DNA from: a virus
Length of the DNA stretch: 21,982 nt
Virus record (IMG/VR): IMGVR_UViG_3300043544_000062
Span: 1-21,982 of that record
Direction: 5' to 3' (one strand)
Positions 11,288 through 19,654 of this stretch are shown here, piece after piece (the stretch's first letter is position 1; every line of letters starts with the position of its first letter). The translations under genes were made by a program, and so were the position numbers. The notes below the pieces were generated by a model. It was not told the origin of the DNA. It saw only the letters and a list, made by a program, of their open reading frames with translations, and searched no databases.

Positions 11288-12433
11288 TTATATGGCAATT
11301 ATAATTCCGGTAGATGATATTGCCCTCCCAGCTTTTACAGTGCGTGACCCTGGAGATAGTCCAATGTTTGACTTGATTAAACTATAGGTTCTAAAAGTAA
11401 AGTCATAGTTCGGGTTGATAGAAGAAATCCCACCGGGGTAGGGGTTGTCTGTTTTATAATACCAGTAGATATTGCTGTCTGAAGAATTAACAGCAATTGT
11501 ATATTTCTGCCCAGGCGTCAGAGAAATTGGAGAATCGAGAGTAAAATTAAAAAAAGCGGTCACCCCACTTGATATTGATATTGTAGAAGTAACAGTTGAT
11601 AAAAGTGTCCCAGAGGTTCCTTCTCCAGCATAAATTCTAATCGTAATATCAGCGGTTATAAAGTTAAGGGCCGCATTTCTCAAATAAAAACCTACTCCAT
11701 ACAAACTTGAAGCGGAGGGAGTAAAACTCTGCCATACATTAGTTGCACTGGTCGAATCAGAGGTCGCAGTTTGTGCCTGGTCTACTTGCCAGGTTCTATC
11801 TTGAACATAATAATTAAAGCCCATAATCAACCCAGAAAAAATATCGACTTTCCCAACCAAAACAACAGGAACTTCACTGTTACGAACAGCATTGCTTAAT
11901 GCAAAGCCCGCGAAATTTATCCTATTGACGTTGCCAGTATCACAAACATAAACCTTACCATCTGAATCAATATGTATGGGGTCTCCTCTTACTATATATT
12001 CTCCAGCAGTAAAAGTTCTAACAAATGAAAAGTTTGCCATAAACGCCCCTACATCTTTATAAATATACCCATTCGTATTATCATCACTATCCTTAATACA
12101 AGTTTGACTTGGTCTATTATAAACTTCGCAAATCACAAATTTATCTGCTGGATAATCGGGAGCAGTAGGATTATCGCTTTCTGTTCCTTGAACTATTTCT
12201 AGAGTTCCAGACTCTGTTACAACTAACAAATCTATTCTTGGATTACTAGAGGGAACAGAAAATTGAGGAGAATTCCCACCAGAGAAAGTAACTACTTGCC
12301 CACCTAAAATAACTGAACCAGGAGCAACATTCACAGTTAAATTTGGAACTGGTTGCTGAACAACTCCAAAAGGTGTAGTTTGGTTTAATCCGCTTGCTGT
12401 TATTATTTCACCTGGTATCCATCTTTTTGGCAT
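11288..12433 (-). CDS. Tail fibre or receptor-binding protein
   Basis: 381 residues. The N-terminal part (WIPGEIITASGLNQ, then NVAPGSVILGGQVVTFSGG, PRIDLLVV) is typical of phage proteins that attach to the tail tip and carry fibre domains. The middle is strand-rich with Gly and Asp. Residues about 220-350 look like a beta-sandwich (TNVWQSFTPSASSLYGVGFY ... LTPGQKYTIAVNS), similar to DUF4082/CBM-like modules that bind sugars. It follows the other tail-tip genes. Receptor binding is inferred from position and fold. Confidence 0.7.
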   Translation of the reverse strand: MPKRWIPGEIITASGLNQTTPFGVVQQPVPNLTVNVAPGSVILGGQVVTFSGGNSPQFSVPSSNPRIDLLVVTESGTLEIVQGTESDNPTAPDYPADKFVICEVYNRPSQTCIKDSDDNTNGYIYKDVGAFMANFSFVRTFTAGEYIVRGDPIHIDSDGKVYVCDTGNVNRINFAGFALSNAVRNSEVPVVLVGKVDIFSGLIMGFNYYVQDRTWQVDQAQTATSDSTSATNVWQSFTPSASSLYGVGFYLRNAALNFITADITIRIYAGEGTSGTLLSTVTSTISISSGVTAFFNFTLDSPISLTPGQKYTIAVNSSDSNIYWYYKTDNPYPGGISSINPNYDFTFRTYSLIKSNIGLSPGSRTVKAGRAISSTGIIIAI

Positions 12434-12437
12434 ATTT

Positions 12438-12953
12438 TTAGGTAGTTAAAGCCTCAATATCATAATCAATTGTGAGGCTTTCATTGCTCGCCTTTGATAT
12501 GTTAATAGAAGCGTGGGTAAATAAAGCCCCACTATCCTTAGTAGAGGTTGCATTACTTCCTCCAAACAGACCAATCTCTGTGTGGGTTCCGTTTGCCTCA
12601 TCGGTCGCCAAATAAGTTGAGGTTCTTACAAACAATCCGTCTCTTGCCTTTGTAGTAATCAATTTTCTAAAAGTTTCATTCGCCAATTTCGTATCGGTAA
12701 TCGATGGTTCAGCGGTTCCGTTTCCTAAAGCAAGATACAACAAATGTCCTTCATTCAATCCAGCCATTCTATCTAAAATCGAATATCTACCAGGATTACA
12801 GAATACATTTTCATAACAATCAACCGAAACAACTTCGCCAAATTTCTTTGCTAAATCATACAACCCAATCAATTCAAAAATTTTAACCCATTTAGGAACC
12901 CTCCTTTTTGTTATTTTAATATAACCTTTAAATTGTGTAAAGTTTTCTTTCAT
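12438..12953 (-). CDS. Tail-tip or fibre-associated structural protein
   Basis: I chose ATG 12953 (MKENFTQFKG, context AATATG) over the in-frame ATG 13016, which lies inside the tail-hub gene. It is 171 residues. The C-terminal half (LYLALGNGTAEPSITDTKLA, then TEIGLFGG, and INISKASNESLTIDYDIEA) is a pattern I know from structural proteins located beside tail fibres in many phages. Its precise role is unknown. Co-transcribed with the hub and fibre genes. Confidence 0.65.
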   Translation of the reverse strand: MKENFTQFKGYIKITKRRVPKWVKIFELIGLYDLAKKFGEVVSVDCYENVFCNPGRYSILDRMAGLNEGHLLYLALGNGTAEPSITDTKLANETFRKLITTKARDGLFVRTSTYLATDEANGTHTEIGLFGGSNATSTKDSGALFTHASINISKASNESLTIDYDIEALTT

Positions 12954-12960
12954 ATTATTT

Positions 12961-14433
12961 TTAACTGCATTGTGAAAAATCTGTTTTACCAATGGGTAAA
13001 TTACTATCGGCAACATACCAGGGACCTGACAATCTATCTCTGGCTGTAGGAACTAAGTCGGCAAAACCAAAACCTTCTACGAGGGTCGTATATTTATCCA
13101 AGATTTCTCCTTTCTGAATTTCTATATTCTTGCTAGGGTCAGTTTCCAATAACTTTGTTAAAACATCTATTATTCCCTTTGTTTCTGAGGCAATCATACT
13201 AACTTGATATTCTCTTTCCCCTGTTTCTGCGTTTCTAACTTTAGTTACTATTCTGTTTATCGTGAACCACTCATCTATTCCCCTAATTTCACTATTTACT
13301 CTAATTCTTTGCCCAACCCTCAATCCGTTTTTGTAGGTTGTAAAATTAGCCTCAGTGGTGTTTTTAGCATAATCATTCAAAATTCTTCTGGCTCTTTGTT
13401 TTGCTTCTTCTATTGACTTAATACTTTTATCTACTTCTCTATACTGATATTCTCCGTATTTAGCTATACTACTTTCTTCTCTAACATAAACAATAATTGG
13501 CAAAGTAAAATTTCCAGAAACCCTGACAATAGTTCCGCTTGCTGGCTTGTTGTCTTCTCTAAAAGCAATGAATTTCTTATTGGGGTCATATAAAACATCG
13601 TACATATTAGGGTCATCTTTTCCATACATTCCTTCATTCAAGTCAATCCAGGTTTGCCCCCCATTGGTGCTTATTTCTACTTTAAAATCAACATCCAAAT
13701 TAAATGCGTGAGCAAGAGGAAAAAATCTTTGTTGTCCATCGGCAGTGTATTTTTCTCCTTCTTGTGGTGTAAGCTTTACCGTATAATCTCCGCCCCTAAC
13801 ATAAACGGCATTTCTCAACTGGCTGATATCTTTTCTTATTGTTAAACTATTCCAAACAAAATTTCCCTCTGTATCATTTAGTTCAAAGGGGGCTACATGC
13901 TGTTCCTCTGAAAAAAAGTGAATATCTTTGTTTTCGTCTACATACCAATCATACCCTACCTGGTCACAAATTTCCTGAATTGCTTTTGTTACGGGAGTGT
14001 AATTGAACTTTATACTCTCTATCTTTGGTCCAGTAGCAACATGATTCGTTGTAAATCCGGGAGCGTATCTTGAAATAATATCCCGAATAATATCTCCTGC
14101 ATAAAGTTTTGTGGTTCTTCCAGCTTCATAACTTTCTACAACCAGTTTTCTATCGAGCAAATGAGAGTAATCTTTGCATGTAACCTCAATATTTCTTAAC
14201 AAACCTTCTGATGTTTCTGAAATTTCTATGATTATTCCACCATAAATTTTAGTATCACCATCATAAACCTCTACTTCATCAGTAAGATTTGGAGAATAAG
14301 TTTGTCTTGAATGCTTTTTCAATCTAAAAGAAAGAGTATCAACTTCCTTTGTTAAAACCTGAACCAATTCAAAACTATCCCATTCTATTAAGGAAGTTCT
14401 ATCAACGCCATTTATTTTTATTTTCGATGCCAT
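12961..14433 (-). CDS. Tail hub (gp27/gpD-like) protein
   Basis: 490 residues. It begins KIKINGVDRTSLIEWDSFEL, then DTLSFRLKKHSR and DEVEVYDGDTKIYGGIIIEI: the paired beta-barrel start of hub proteins that close the tail tube. AGDIIRDIISRYAPGFT and AIQEICDQVGYDWYVDENKD are the intervening alpha/beta part seen in late-control-D/gp27-like proteins. The C-terminal part (RILNDYAKNTTEANFTTYKN and GQRIRVNSEIRGIDEWFTIN) again resembles the hub family. It follows the tape measure, as in most siphophages. Confidence 0.8.
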   Translation of the reverse strand: MASKIKINGVDRTSLIEWDSFELVQVLTKEVDTLSFRLKKHSRQTYSPNLTDEVEVYDGDTKIYGGIIIEISETSEGLLRNIEVTCKDYSHLLDRKLVVESYEAGRTTKLYAGDIIRDIISRYAPGFTTNHVATGPKIESIKFNYTPVTKAIQEICDQVGYDWYVDENKDIHFFSEEQHVAPFELNDTEGNFVWNSLTIRKDISQLRNAVYVRGGDYTVKLTPQEGEKYTADGQQRFFPLAHAFNLDVDFKVEISTNGGQTWIDLNEGMYGKDDPNMYDVLYDPNKKFIAFREDNKPASGTIVRVSGNFTLPIIVYVREESSIAKYGEYQYREVDKSIKSIEEAKQRARRILNDYAKNTTEANFTTYKNGLRVGQRIRVNSEIRGIDEWFTINRIVTKVRNAETGEREYQVSMIASETKGIIDVLTKLLETDPSKNIEIQKGEILDKYTTLVEGFGFADLVPTARDRLSGPWYVADSNLPIGKTDFSQCS

Positions 14434-14435
14434 AT

Positions 14436-16178
14436 TTAAATTTTAATGTTTCTTTTTAAGGCTTTAATAATCATATCTCCAATTTTCACAGCAGCATCTT
14501 CATCTGACATAAAGGTATTTCCAGTTATTGTGATATTTATCCCACCAATACCAGCACCTGCATAAGCATAGGCGACTCTTCCCCTTGGGACAACATATTC
14601 TCCTTCGTGTAACAGATAAAGTCCTGTTTCTGGAATATACCCACCGAGTTGTTTTGATGTTATTCCCAATTTTCCACCAACCCACTGAGCAGCTTCTTTT
14701 AACTTTGTAATTGCTTTTTCAGCCATATTTACTATATTTCCAATCCATCCCGCAATTGCATTGTAAATTGGCTCAAACCCACTTATAATAGCATTCCAAA
14801 CCCCCAAAAAAGTTTCTTTTAGTTTTTCTTTGTGAGTAATTACATCGACAATTTTCTGTATTAGTTTAGCAAACCAGTCTATTATTTTGGCGACAATTTC
14901 TATAACAAAGGCAATTGCATATACTACACCTGCCAAAATAGCTATCAAGAACGAAAGTGCTCCTACTACCATCATAATCGCTGCGCCTAAAACAAATTCC
15001 AACAACTCGGCCAAAAATTTGAGTATGGGAATAAGAACAGGAGACAAAACCTGAATCAAATCCCAAATCGCTTTCCCTAAATCTTTTAAAGCATTCCATA
15101 AATCTTTCAAAGCATCTTTCAAAATATTCCAAGCCGCCTTAAGAGGAGTCAGTGCCAGTGAAATAAAATCATTAATCTGTTTTTGTATATTATCAAAAGT
15201 TTCTTTATGAGAATTGTAAAATTCTATCAGTTTTTCTTTTACTGCCTTGAGTGCCCCAATAATTTTATCTTTAAAGTGCGTCCAGATTAAAATAACCGCT
15301 CCAATTATTGCCCCAATTGCTAATCCCCAAAGAGCAGCTGCTTCTAATGTTATATTGAAAAATGATAAAAATTTCTTTATAGCTCCTCCAGCAAGAAATC
15401 CAGTAATAGCAGTAGTGATACCGAAAAGTGTATCAGCAATAACTTGTTTTAAAACGGGAAACCTGTCTATCAGCAAATTTATCCCACCTAAAACTGTATT
15501 TACTGTTTCTAAAAAAGGAGCCCCCACTTTTTCCTTAATGTCTTTCCATATCACTTTAAACTTATCTATCTGTAATCCTAAACCGCTGAAATTTAATCCT
15601 TGCACTGTTTTCTGTAACTTTCTCAAAATTTCATCCATATCCTCGTATTCAGGATTTACTTCTAATCCAATGCTTCTTGCTAAATAAACCAAAGCCCTGC
15701 GAGAATCTTCTACGGTTCCCATAAATAACCTTGAAGAAGTTTCTAGGTTCATTACGTCCAATCTATGAAACTTAGTCAATAAATCTAACCATTCCATTGC
15801 CTTACTGGTATCTTTCATCTTTACAGTAAGCCTCGCCATTGCCAAACTGGCTTCTTCGTTATCCACTCCCCACTTTTCCATTTCTTTTCCAGCCTTAACA
15901 ACTATAGGCATTAACTTATCGGCAGTTTCTTTCCCAAGAAGATTTAATGTCATTCTTGTCTGAAGCATCAATTGGTTCGCTCTTCTGGTGCTTTCTATGA
16001 AACCTCCAATCACTCTTATACTACCATAAGCCATCAGGGCATTTGTTGCTGCTCTGGTCACTTTTTCCATACTGCTAAAATTCTTTTCAAGCTCTTTTAC
16101 ACTTTCCGATACCTTTCTCATCCTATCGCTTATCTCGTCCTTCAATCTCGCTATAACTTCTAATAAGGCTGTTGGCAT
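14436..16178 (-). CDS. Tail tape-measure protein, 580 aa
   Basis: The N-terminal helices (RMRKVSESVKELEKNFSSME, then LLTKFHRLDV) resemble the start of tape-measure proteins. The centre has several hydrophobic segments (about residues 240-320 and 370-450) that probably insert into the host membrane. The C-terminus GGYIPETGLYLLHEGEYVVP followed by RGR is a signature of this family. Using the usual 0.15 nm per residue, the tail would be near 85-90 nm. The chaperone pair precedes it and the hub gene follows, which is the canonical order. Confidence 0.9.
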   Translation of the reverse strand: MPTALLEVIARLKDEISDRMRKVSESVKELEKNFSSMEKVTRAATNALMAYGSIRVIGGFIESTRRANQLMLQTRMTLNLLGKETADKLMPIVVKAGKEMEKWGVDNEEASLAMARLTVKMKDTSKAMEWLDLLTKFHRLDVMNLETSSRLFMGTVEDSRRALVYLARSIGLEVNPEYEDMDEILRKLQKTVQGLNFSGLGLQIDKFKVIWKDIKEKVGAPFLETVNTVLGGINLLIDRFPVLKQVIADTLFGITTAITGFLAGGAIKKFLSFFNITLEAAALWGLAIGAIIGAVILIWTHFKDKIIGALKAVKEKLIEFYNSHKETFDNIQKQINDFISLALTPLKAAWNILKDALKDLWNALKDLGKAIWDLIQVLSPVLIPILKFLAELLEFVLGAAIMMVVGALSFLIAILAGVVYAIAFVIEIVAKIIDWFAKLIQKIVDVITHKEKLKETFLGVWNAIISGFEPIYNAIAGWIGNIVNMAEKAITKLKEAAQWVGGKLGITSKQLGGYIPETGLYLLHEGEYVVPRGRVAYAYAGAGIGGINITITGNTFMSDEDAAVKIGDMIIKALKRNIKI

Positions 16179-16179
16179 A

Positions 16180-16742
16180 TTATTTTATTTGTTTTGTTTT
16201 TAATTTTAACTCTTCCATTTTCATTCTTTTTTCGTGTTCTTTTTCCTCTAAATTTCTTAACTCAATTAGTAAATCAATAAACCAACTGGGTTGGTTTTGA
16301 AATTCTTGATAAGTCCAACCCATTTCCCTACATATCTGAACCATAACAGCCTCTTCTGGCAACCTCCCGCCTCCAAGCATTAAAAACCTTCTATACTTTT
16401 CAATTATGTCTTTTTTTTTGTGTTATAAACAACCTCCCTTGTAACTTTATCAATTTCTTCCATTACTTGGTCGAATTCTTCAGCCCTAAAGTCCAACAAT
16501 CTCTGCAATATATTTTCTCTACTTCCATCAATTGACACAACTACTATTTCAATTGCTCTATTTTCTGCCTCCGTAATAACATCAGGAGAAAACTCACTAA
16601 TTCGAGGAGTGTCTCCTTCCATATTTACTTTCATTCCTTTTAACAACACATCTCTCAACTGCCTTTTTTCTCCAGCAGTGATATATGTCTTAATCTCCAC
16701 CTGATGGTTTTGGGTTTTTATTATCTTTGTTTCTCTATCCAT
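16180..16742 (-). CDS. Tail-assembly chaperone, -1 frameshift fusion (gpGT-like)
   Basis: If ribosomes slip at 16416-16410, residue 111 of the short chaperone continues as DIIEKYRRFL and runs directly into the downstream frame from ATG 16380 (66 residues, MLGGGRLPEEAVMVQICREM ...). This gives a 187-residue fusion, as in lambda gpGT. The downstream frame alone lacks a good leader, which supports expression by frameshift. It would load tail-tube subunits onto the tape measure. Confidence 0.75.
16404..16742 (-). CDS. Tail-assembly chaperone, short form (gpG-like), 112 aa
   Basis: The product is small, acidic and mixed alpha/beta, located between tail tube and tape measure, where siphophages encode the chaperone. 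It begins MDRETKIIKTQNHQVEIKTY and ends at TAA just after a run of nine A. No sequence family is obvious; position and the frameshift site carry the assignment. Confidence 0.75.
   Translation of the reverse strand: MDRETKIIKTQNHQVEIKTYITAGEKRQLRDVLLKGMKVNMEGDTPRISEFSPDVITEAENRAIEIVVVSIDGSRENILQRLLDFRAEEFDQVMEEIDKVTREVVYNTKKKT
16410..16416 (-). promoter_or_regulatory. Slippery heptamer A AAA AAG
   Basis: In the zero frame the codons are ACA AAA AAA AAG ACA TAA. A -1 slip gives GAC ATA ATT, in frame with the 66-residue ORF at 16180-16380. A AAA AAG is the same heptamer used in E. coli dnaX. No strong downstream hairpin is obvious by eye. Confidence 0.75.
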
Positions 16743-16747
16743 ATTTC

Positions 16748-17716
16748 TTAGTATGAGCTTCTTTGGTTCCTGACCTTTATGTCCATTGTCATTCCATCTG
16801 AACTAGAATACTCTGCTATAAAATCAATTCCCTCAGTTGCCAAATCATCAATCGGAATTTCTGGAGCATAGTCTTCAAATCTCAACTTGGCAATTCTAAA
16901 CTTTACAAACTCATACATTCCCCCACCAAGAGGAGCACCAGTTAAGGTAACAACCATTGCTTTCTTTGATAGATTTCTAAATATATTTCTTTGTGTTGTG
17001 TTTTCGAACAATAGAGAAAAATGCCCTGCTACTCCAAAATTTTTAACAAGAATGCTATCAACATCATTGTTCCCAATAACATAAACCTGTTCAGCATTGT
17101 TATTTATTGTCAATCTAAAATCTCTAACTTTTAGTGGTGTAGCGCTTTCAGCTTCTGTTAGGTCATCTCCTAATCTAACAGTTGCGTCTCTGAAACTAAA
17201 CAATGTCCCAGAAACGGGCGCAAATGTTCCAGAGGTGGTAACAACGGGAAATCTTGATAAACAATCAACAGAAAGTTCTGCCAATCCATCAGAGAAAGAA
17301 ACCTCAGCCGTATTTACTACCAAATAAGGAAATAATAATCTATCAACCACTCTGTCAAAAATGACCGAGGCAGTTTTGGGAGTATTATCAGATTTTCTAG
17401 TGAAGGTATGCGTATAAACACCACTCCCTTCTGATTGGGGGGTTCCAAAATTTCCCATTGCCAATCCTAACAAAATCGGGGCATAAGTTGGGTCTAAATT
17501 GACTCTTATTCTTCCCTCTCCCCATTTTTTACCGATGAGCGAATTTTCTCCTTGTTCATCTCTTACTCCCCTTGCAGACAATTCTGGAATTGGCGTCATT
17601 CTTTCTCTTAAACTACATTCAAGAAAGGGAAGGTAAATATCAGATGGTCCTGCGGGAACTCCGGGAGTGGTTTCTAGTGCTATATTTAACCAACCTCTTC
17701 TTCCTATTGTTGCCAT
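16748..17716 (-). CDS. Major tail (tube) protein, 322 aa
   Basis: Strand-rich protein beginning MATIGRRGWLNIALETTPGV, with IYLPFLECSLRERMTPIPEL and GENSLIGKKWGEGRIRVNLD, patterns typical of phage tail-tube subunits. The repeated halves (VYTHTFTRKSDNTPKTASVI near the middle, FGVAGHFSLLFENTTQRN later) suggest a duplicated tube fold. It sits between the tail terminator and chaperone genes. AAAGGTCG lies 37 bases upstream, one of the few structural genes with that element. Confidence 0.8.
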   Translation of the reverse strand: MATIGRRGWLNIALETTPGVPAGPSDIYLPFLECSLRERMTPIPELSARGVRDEQGENSLIGKKWGEGRIRVNLDPTYAPILLGLAMGNFGTPQSEGSGVYTHTFTRKSDNTPKTASVIFDRVVDRLLFPYLVVNTAEVSFSDGLAELSVDCLSRFPVVTTSGTFAPVSGTLFSFRDATVRLGDDLTEAESATPLKVRDFRLTINNNAEQVYVIGNNDVDSILVKNFGVAGHFSLLFENTTQRNIFRNLSKKAMVVTLTGAPLGGGMYEFVKFRIAKLRFEDYAPEIPIDDLATEGIDFIAEYSSSDGMTMDIKVRNQRSSY

Positions 17717-17765
17717 ATTATTTCAATTTGTTTTTGGTATGTTTTATAATTATCGACCTTTGAAA

Positions 17766-18206
17766 TTACATTGTAATTTCTGCTGCTGTTTCGACGACTA
17801 TTGTAAAATCTATTAACAATCTGGGTTCGCTTGGATGTTTTCCAAATTCATAACTAACTGTTGTTCGTAATACATTATCTAATCCCAAATCGTTATCTGA
17901 ATGAATTTTATTTATTACATCTTCTGCCCTCTGTCTACTTACTCTTTCTGCTTTCTGAGGACCAAACCCCCCTTCGCTTTCTGGAATTTTTTCCTGAATT
18001 ACTCTTGCTAAAAAAGTATGTCTCATTAGATTTCTGGTGTTATCCAAAACGGATTCATCTCCTCTCATAGCTATTACGCAAATTGCAGGATAGCCTTCTG
18101 GCATTGAACATTCATAGTCATAAACCCTTATACTTCCATCACTTCCCTTAAAAGAATCTATTGTTTTAAAAATTTCTATTAATCGGTTTAAAATTGTGTT
18201 AATCAT
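17766..18206 (-). CDS. Tail terminator/completion protein, 146 aa
   Basis: MINTILNRLIEIFKTIDSFK starts an alpha/beta protein with YPAICVIAMRGD and LIDFTIVVETAAEITM. Size, fold pattern and position between the gp10-like protein and the tail tube match tail-terminator proteins (lambda gpU/HK97-type). Family membership is by position and general pattern, not a unique motif. Confidence 0.65.
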   Translation of the reverse strand: MINTILNRLIEIFKTIDSFKGSDGSIRVYDYECSMPEGYPAICVIAMRGDESVLDNTRNLMRHTFLARVIQEKIPESEGGFGPQKAERVSRQRAEDVINKIHSDNDLGLDNVLRTTVSYEFGKHPSEPRLLIDFTIVVETAAEITM

Positions 18207-18207
18207 A

Positions 18208-18672
18208 CTATTTCCCTAAAAGATAATCTATTGCCTTTTTAAACTCCTCCAAAATTCTATTTTTCAATTGCTCAAAGGCAGGTATTAAAAATGGCTGAGG
18301 TCTGGTTCCTCTTCTACTAATAGCAATTGCCAATGCCCAAGGATTTATTCCTCTTTTATTTGCCCATCTTTCGAGTGCTTTAACTGGAGGAAAGTGGGGT
18401 CGTGTTCCAAATTCCACTGGTGCTCCATAAGGTTCGGTTGGTCCAACTCTTCCTGTAATTTCCCTTGCTCCTACTTGCACTATATCTCTAATTGACCTTC
18501 TTAAACTACCAGTGTCAACTGGAACCAGTTCTCTTGCTCTATTTTTCACCATTTCCGTTGCTCTATACATTGTCCTTTCCATCTGTTGTCTAACAGGAAA
18601 ATCACTCAAACTTTTCATTTTTTCTTTTAACTTATCAAGCCCCTTTATTTCAATTTCTATTACCTCTGCCAT
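18208..18672 (-). CDS. HK97 gp10-like head-tail protein, 154 aa
   Basis: IEIKGLDKLKEKMKSLSDF, then ARELVPVDTGSLRRSI, EPYGAPVEFGT and GTRPQPFLIPAFE are the hallmark strings of the HK97 gp10 family, which joins head completion to the tail. I chose ATG 18672, one base after the stop of the upstream gene and in AATATG context; a GTG three codons earlier is possible. Confidence 0.9.
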   Translation of the reverse strand: MAEVIEIEIKGLDKLKEKMKSLSDFPVRQQMERTMYRATEMVKNRARELVPVDTGSLRRSIRDIVQVGAREITGRVGPTEPYGAPVEFGTRPHFPPVKALERWANKRGINPWALAIAISRRGTRPQPFLIPAFEQLKNRILEEFKKAIDYLLGK

Positions 18673-18673
18673 A

Positions 18674-19012
18674 TTATTCACCTGGCTGTAAAAGTGTTAA
18701 ATTATAATGCGTTCCTAATGGTCCTGACCATTCTTCTACTCCTAAAACCTTCAATCTTAATCCTGAAGCAGTTATTGTTCCAGATGTTTCAATAATCATT
18801 CCTACTTTAACACCAGGACAGGTCGTAAATCCCCTATACATTTTACCAGTTTCACCCATTGGCGTCAAAGCAATATATTCTGGTCCCGCTGGCTGAATAT
18901 TAACTTTGAAATTTGGGTTGACAACCACATACCCTTCTTTATCAGCGTCTTCTGAATCTGGGGATAACTTTTTCAATACAGCGTTCTGTTGGTATATAAG
19001 AAATCCAGCCAT
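18674..19012 (-). CDS. Head closure (stopper)-like protein, 112 aa
   Basis: Small beta-rich protein (GYVVVNPNFKVNIQPAGPEY, then MYRGFTTCPGVKVGMIIE and LRLKVLGVEEWSG). It sits between the connector and the gp10-like gene, where head-closure proteins are encoded. The C-terminal 'LKVLGVEEWSGPLGTHYNLT' is the kind of segment seen in this group. Assignment rests mainly on position. Confidence 0.65.
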   Translation of the reverse strand: MAGFLIYQQNAVLKKLSPDSEDADKEGYVVVNPNFKVNIQPAGPEYIALTPMGETGKMYRGFTTCPGVKVGMIIETSGTITASGLRLKVLGVEEWSGPLGTHYNLTLLQPGE

Positions 19013-19013
19013 A

Positions 19014-19649
19014 TTAGTATCTTCTTACATAGGGTTCTAACAGTTCTTTTGCTCTTTTTATCAAATCGGATTCTCCCGACCGATAACTCATTGAAATTCC
19101 TCCTTGACTAACGCTTCCTAATCCCATTGGATTTGCCTGTCTCATAAAAATATCTTTTGCAACCAAATTAACGGCATCCTTAATCGCATCTGGTATTGTT
19201 TCATAACCAGCTCTATAAGATATCTGTGTAAAATACAATCTCGTCCTTACTTGTAATAAATCTTTCAATGCAACCTTTCCCGTTAATTGCAATTGCTGAA
19301 AAGGATACACAATATGGTGTCTTGGTTCTGGAATATCGTAATACGTTCCACTTTCATCTTCTAAAATTAAATCGGTATCATACTGCCCCAATTTCAATCC
19401 AATTTTGTAAACAGCGACAATTGGAATTTTTCTTGGGAAAATTATTAGGTCTCCGTCTGTCGTCACGGTTGCCTCTGTTAATTCATTTTCAATATCTTCT
19501 ATCATTAACGAATAACCTAAATAATTATCTACCCAATCCGAAGCACGGGCAATCATACCGGACAATGTTACTACTGAATAATCACTAAAATCAGTTTCTG
19601 GGTTCCAATCTTTAAATTCATCTACGCTAATATAATTTGCTTTAATCAT
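19014..19649 (-). CDS. Head-tail connector (gp6-like) protein, 211 aa
   Basis: ISVDEFKDWNPETDFSDYSV, then MIARASDWVDNYLGYSL is the helical start of HK97 gp6/SPP1 gp15-like adaptors. The middle (IPIVAVYKIGLKLG) and the late AGYETIPDAIKDAVNLVAKD and RQANPMGLGSVSQGGISMSY fit that family, which forms a ring beneath the portal. It begins the head-to-tail gene series. Confidence 0.8.
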   Translation of the reverse strand: MIKANYISVDEFKDWNPETDFSDYSVVTLSGMIARASDWVDNYLGYSLMIEDIENELTEATVTTDGDLIIFPRKIPIVAVYKIGLKLGQYDTDLILEDESGTYYDIPEPRHHIVYPFQQLQLTGKVALKDLLQVRTRLYFTQISYRAGYETIPDAIKDAVNLVAKDIFMRQANPMGLGSVSQGGISMSYRSGESDLIKRAKELLEPYVRRY

Positions 19650-19654
19650 ATTTT

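Noticed and set aside
15247-15687. A 146-codon plus-strand ORF across the tape-measure gene
   Set aside because: Antisense shadow of a well-supported gene; composition and context give no support. The same applies to the other plus-strand ORFs.
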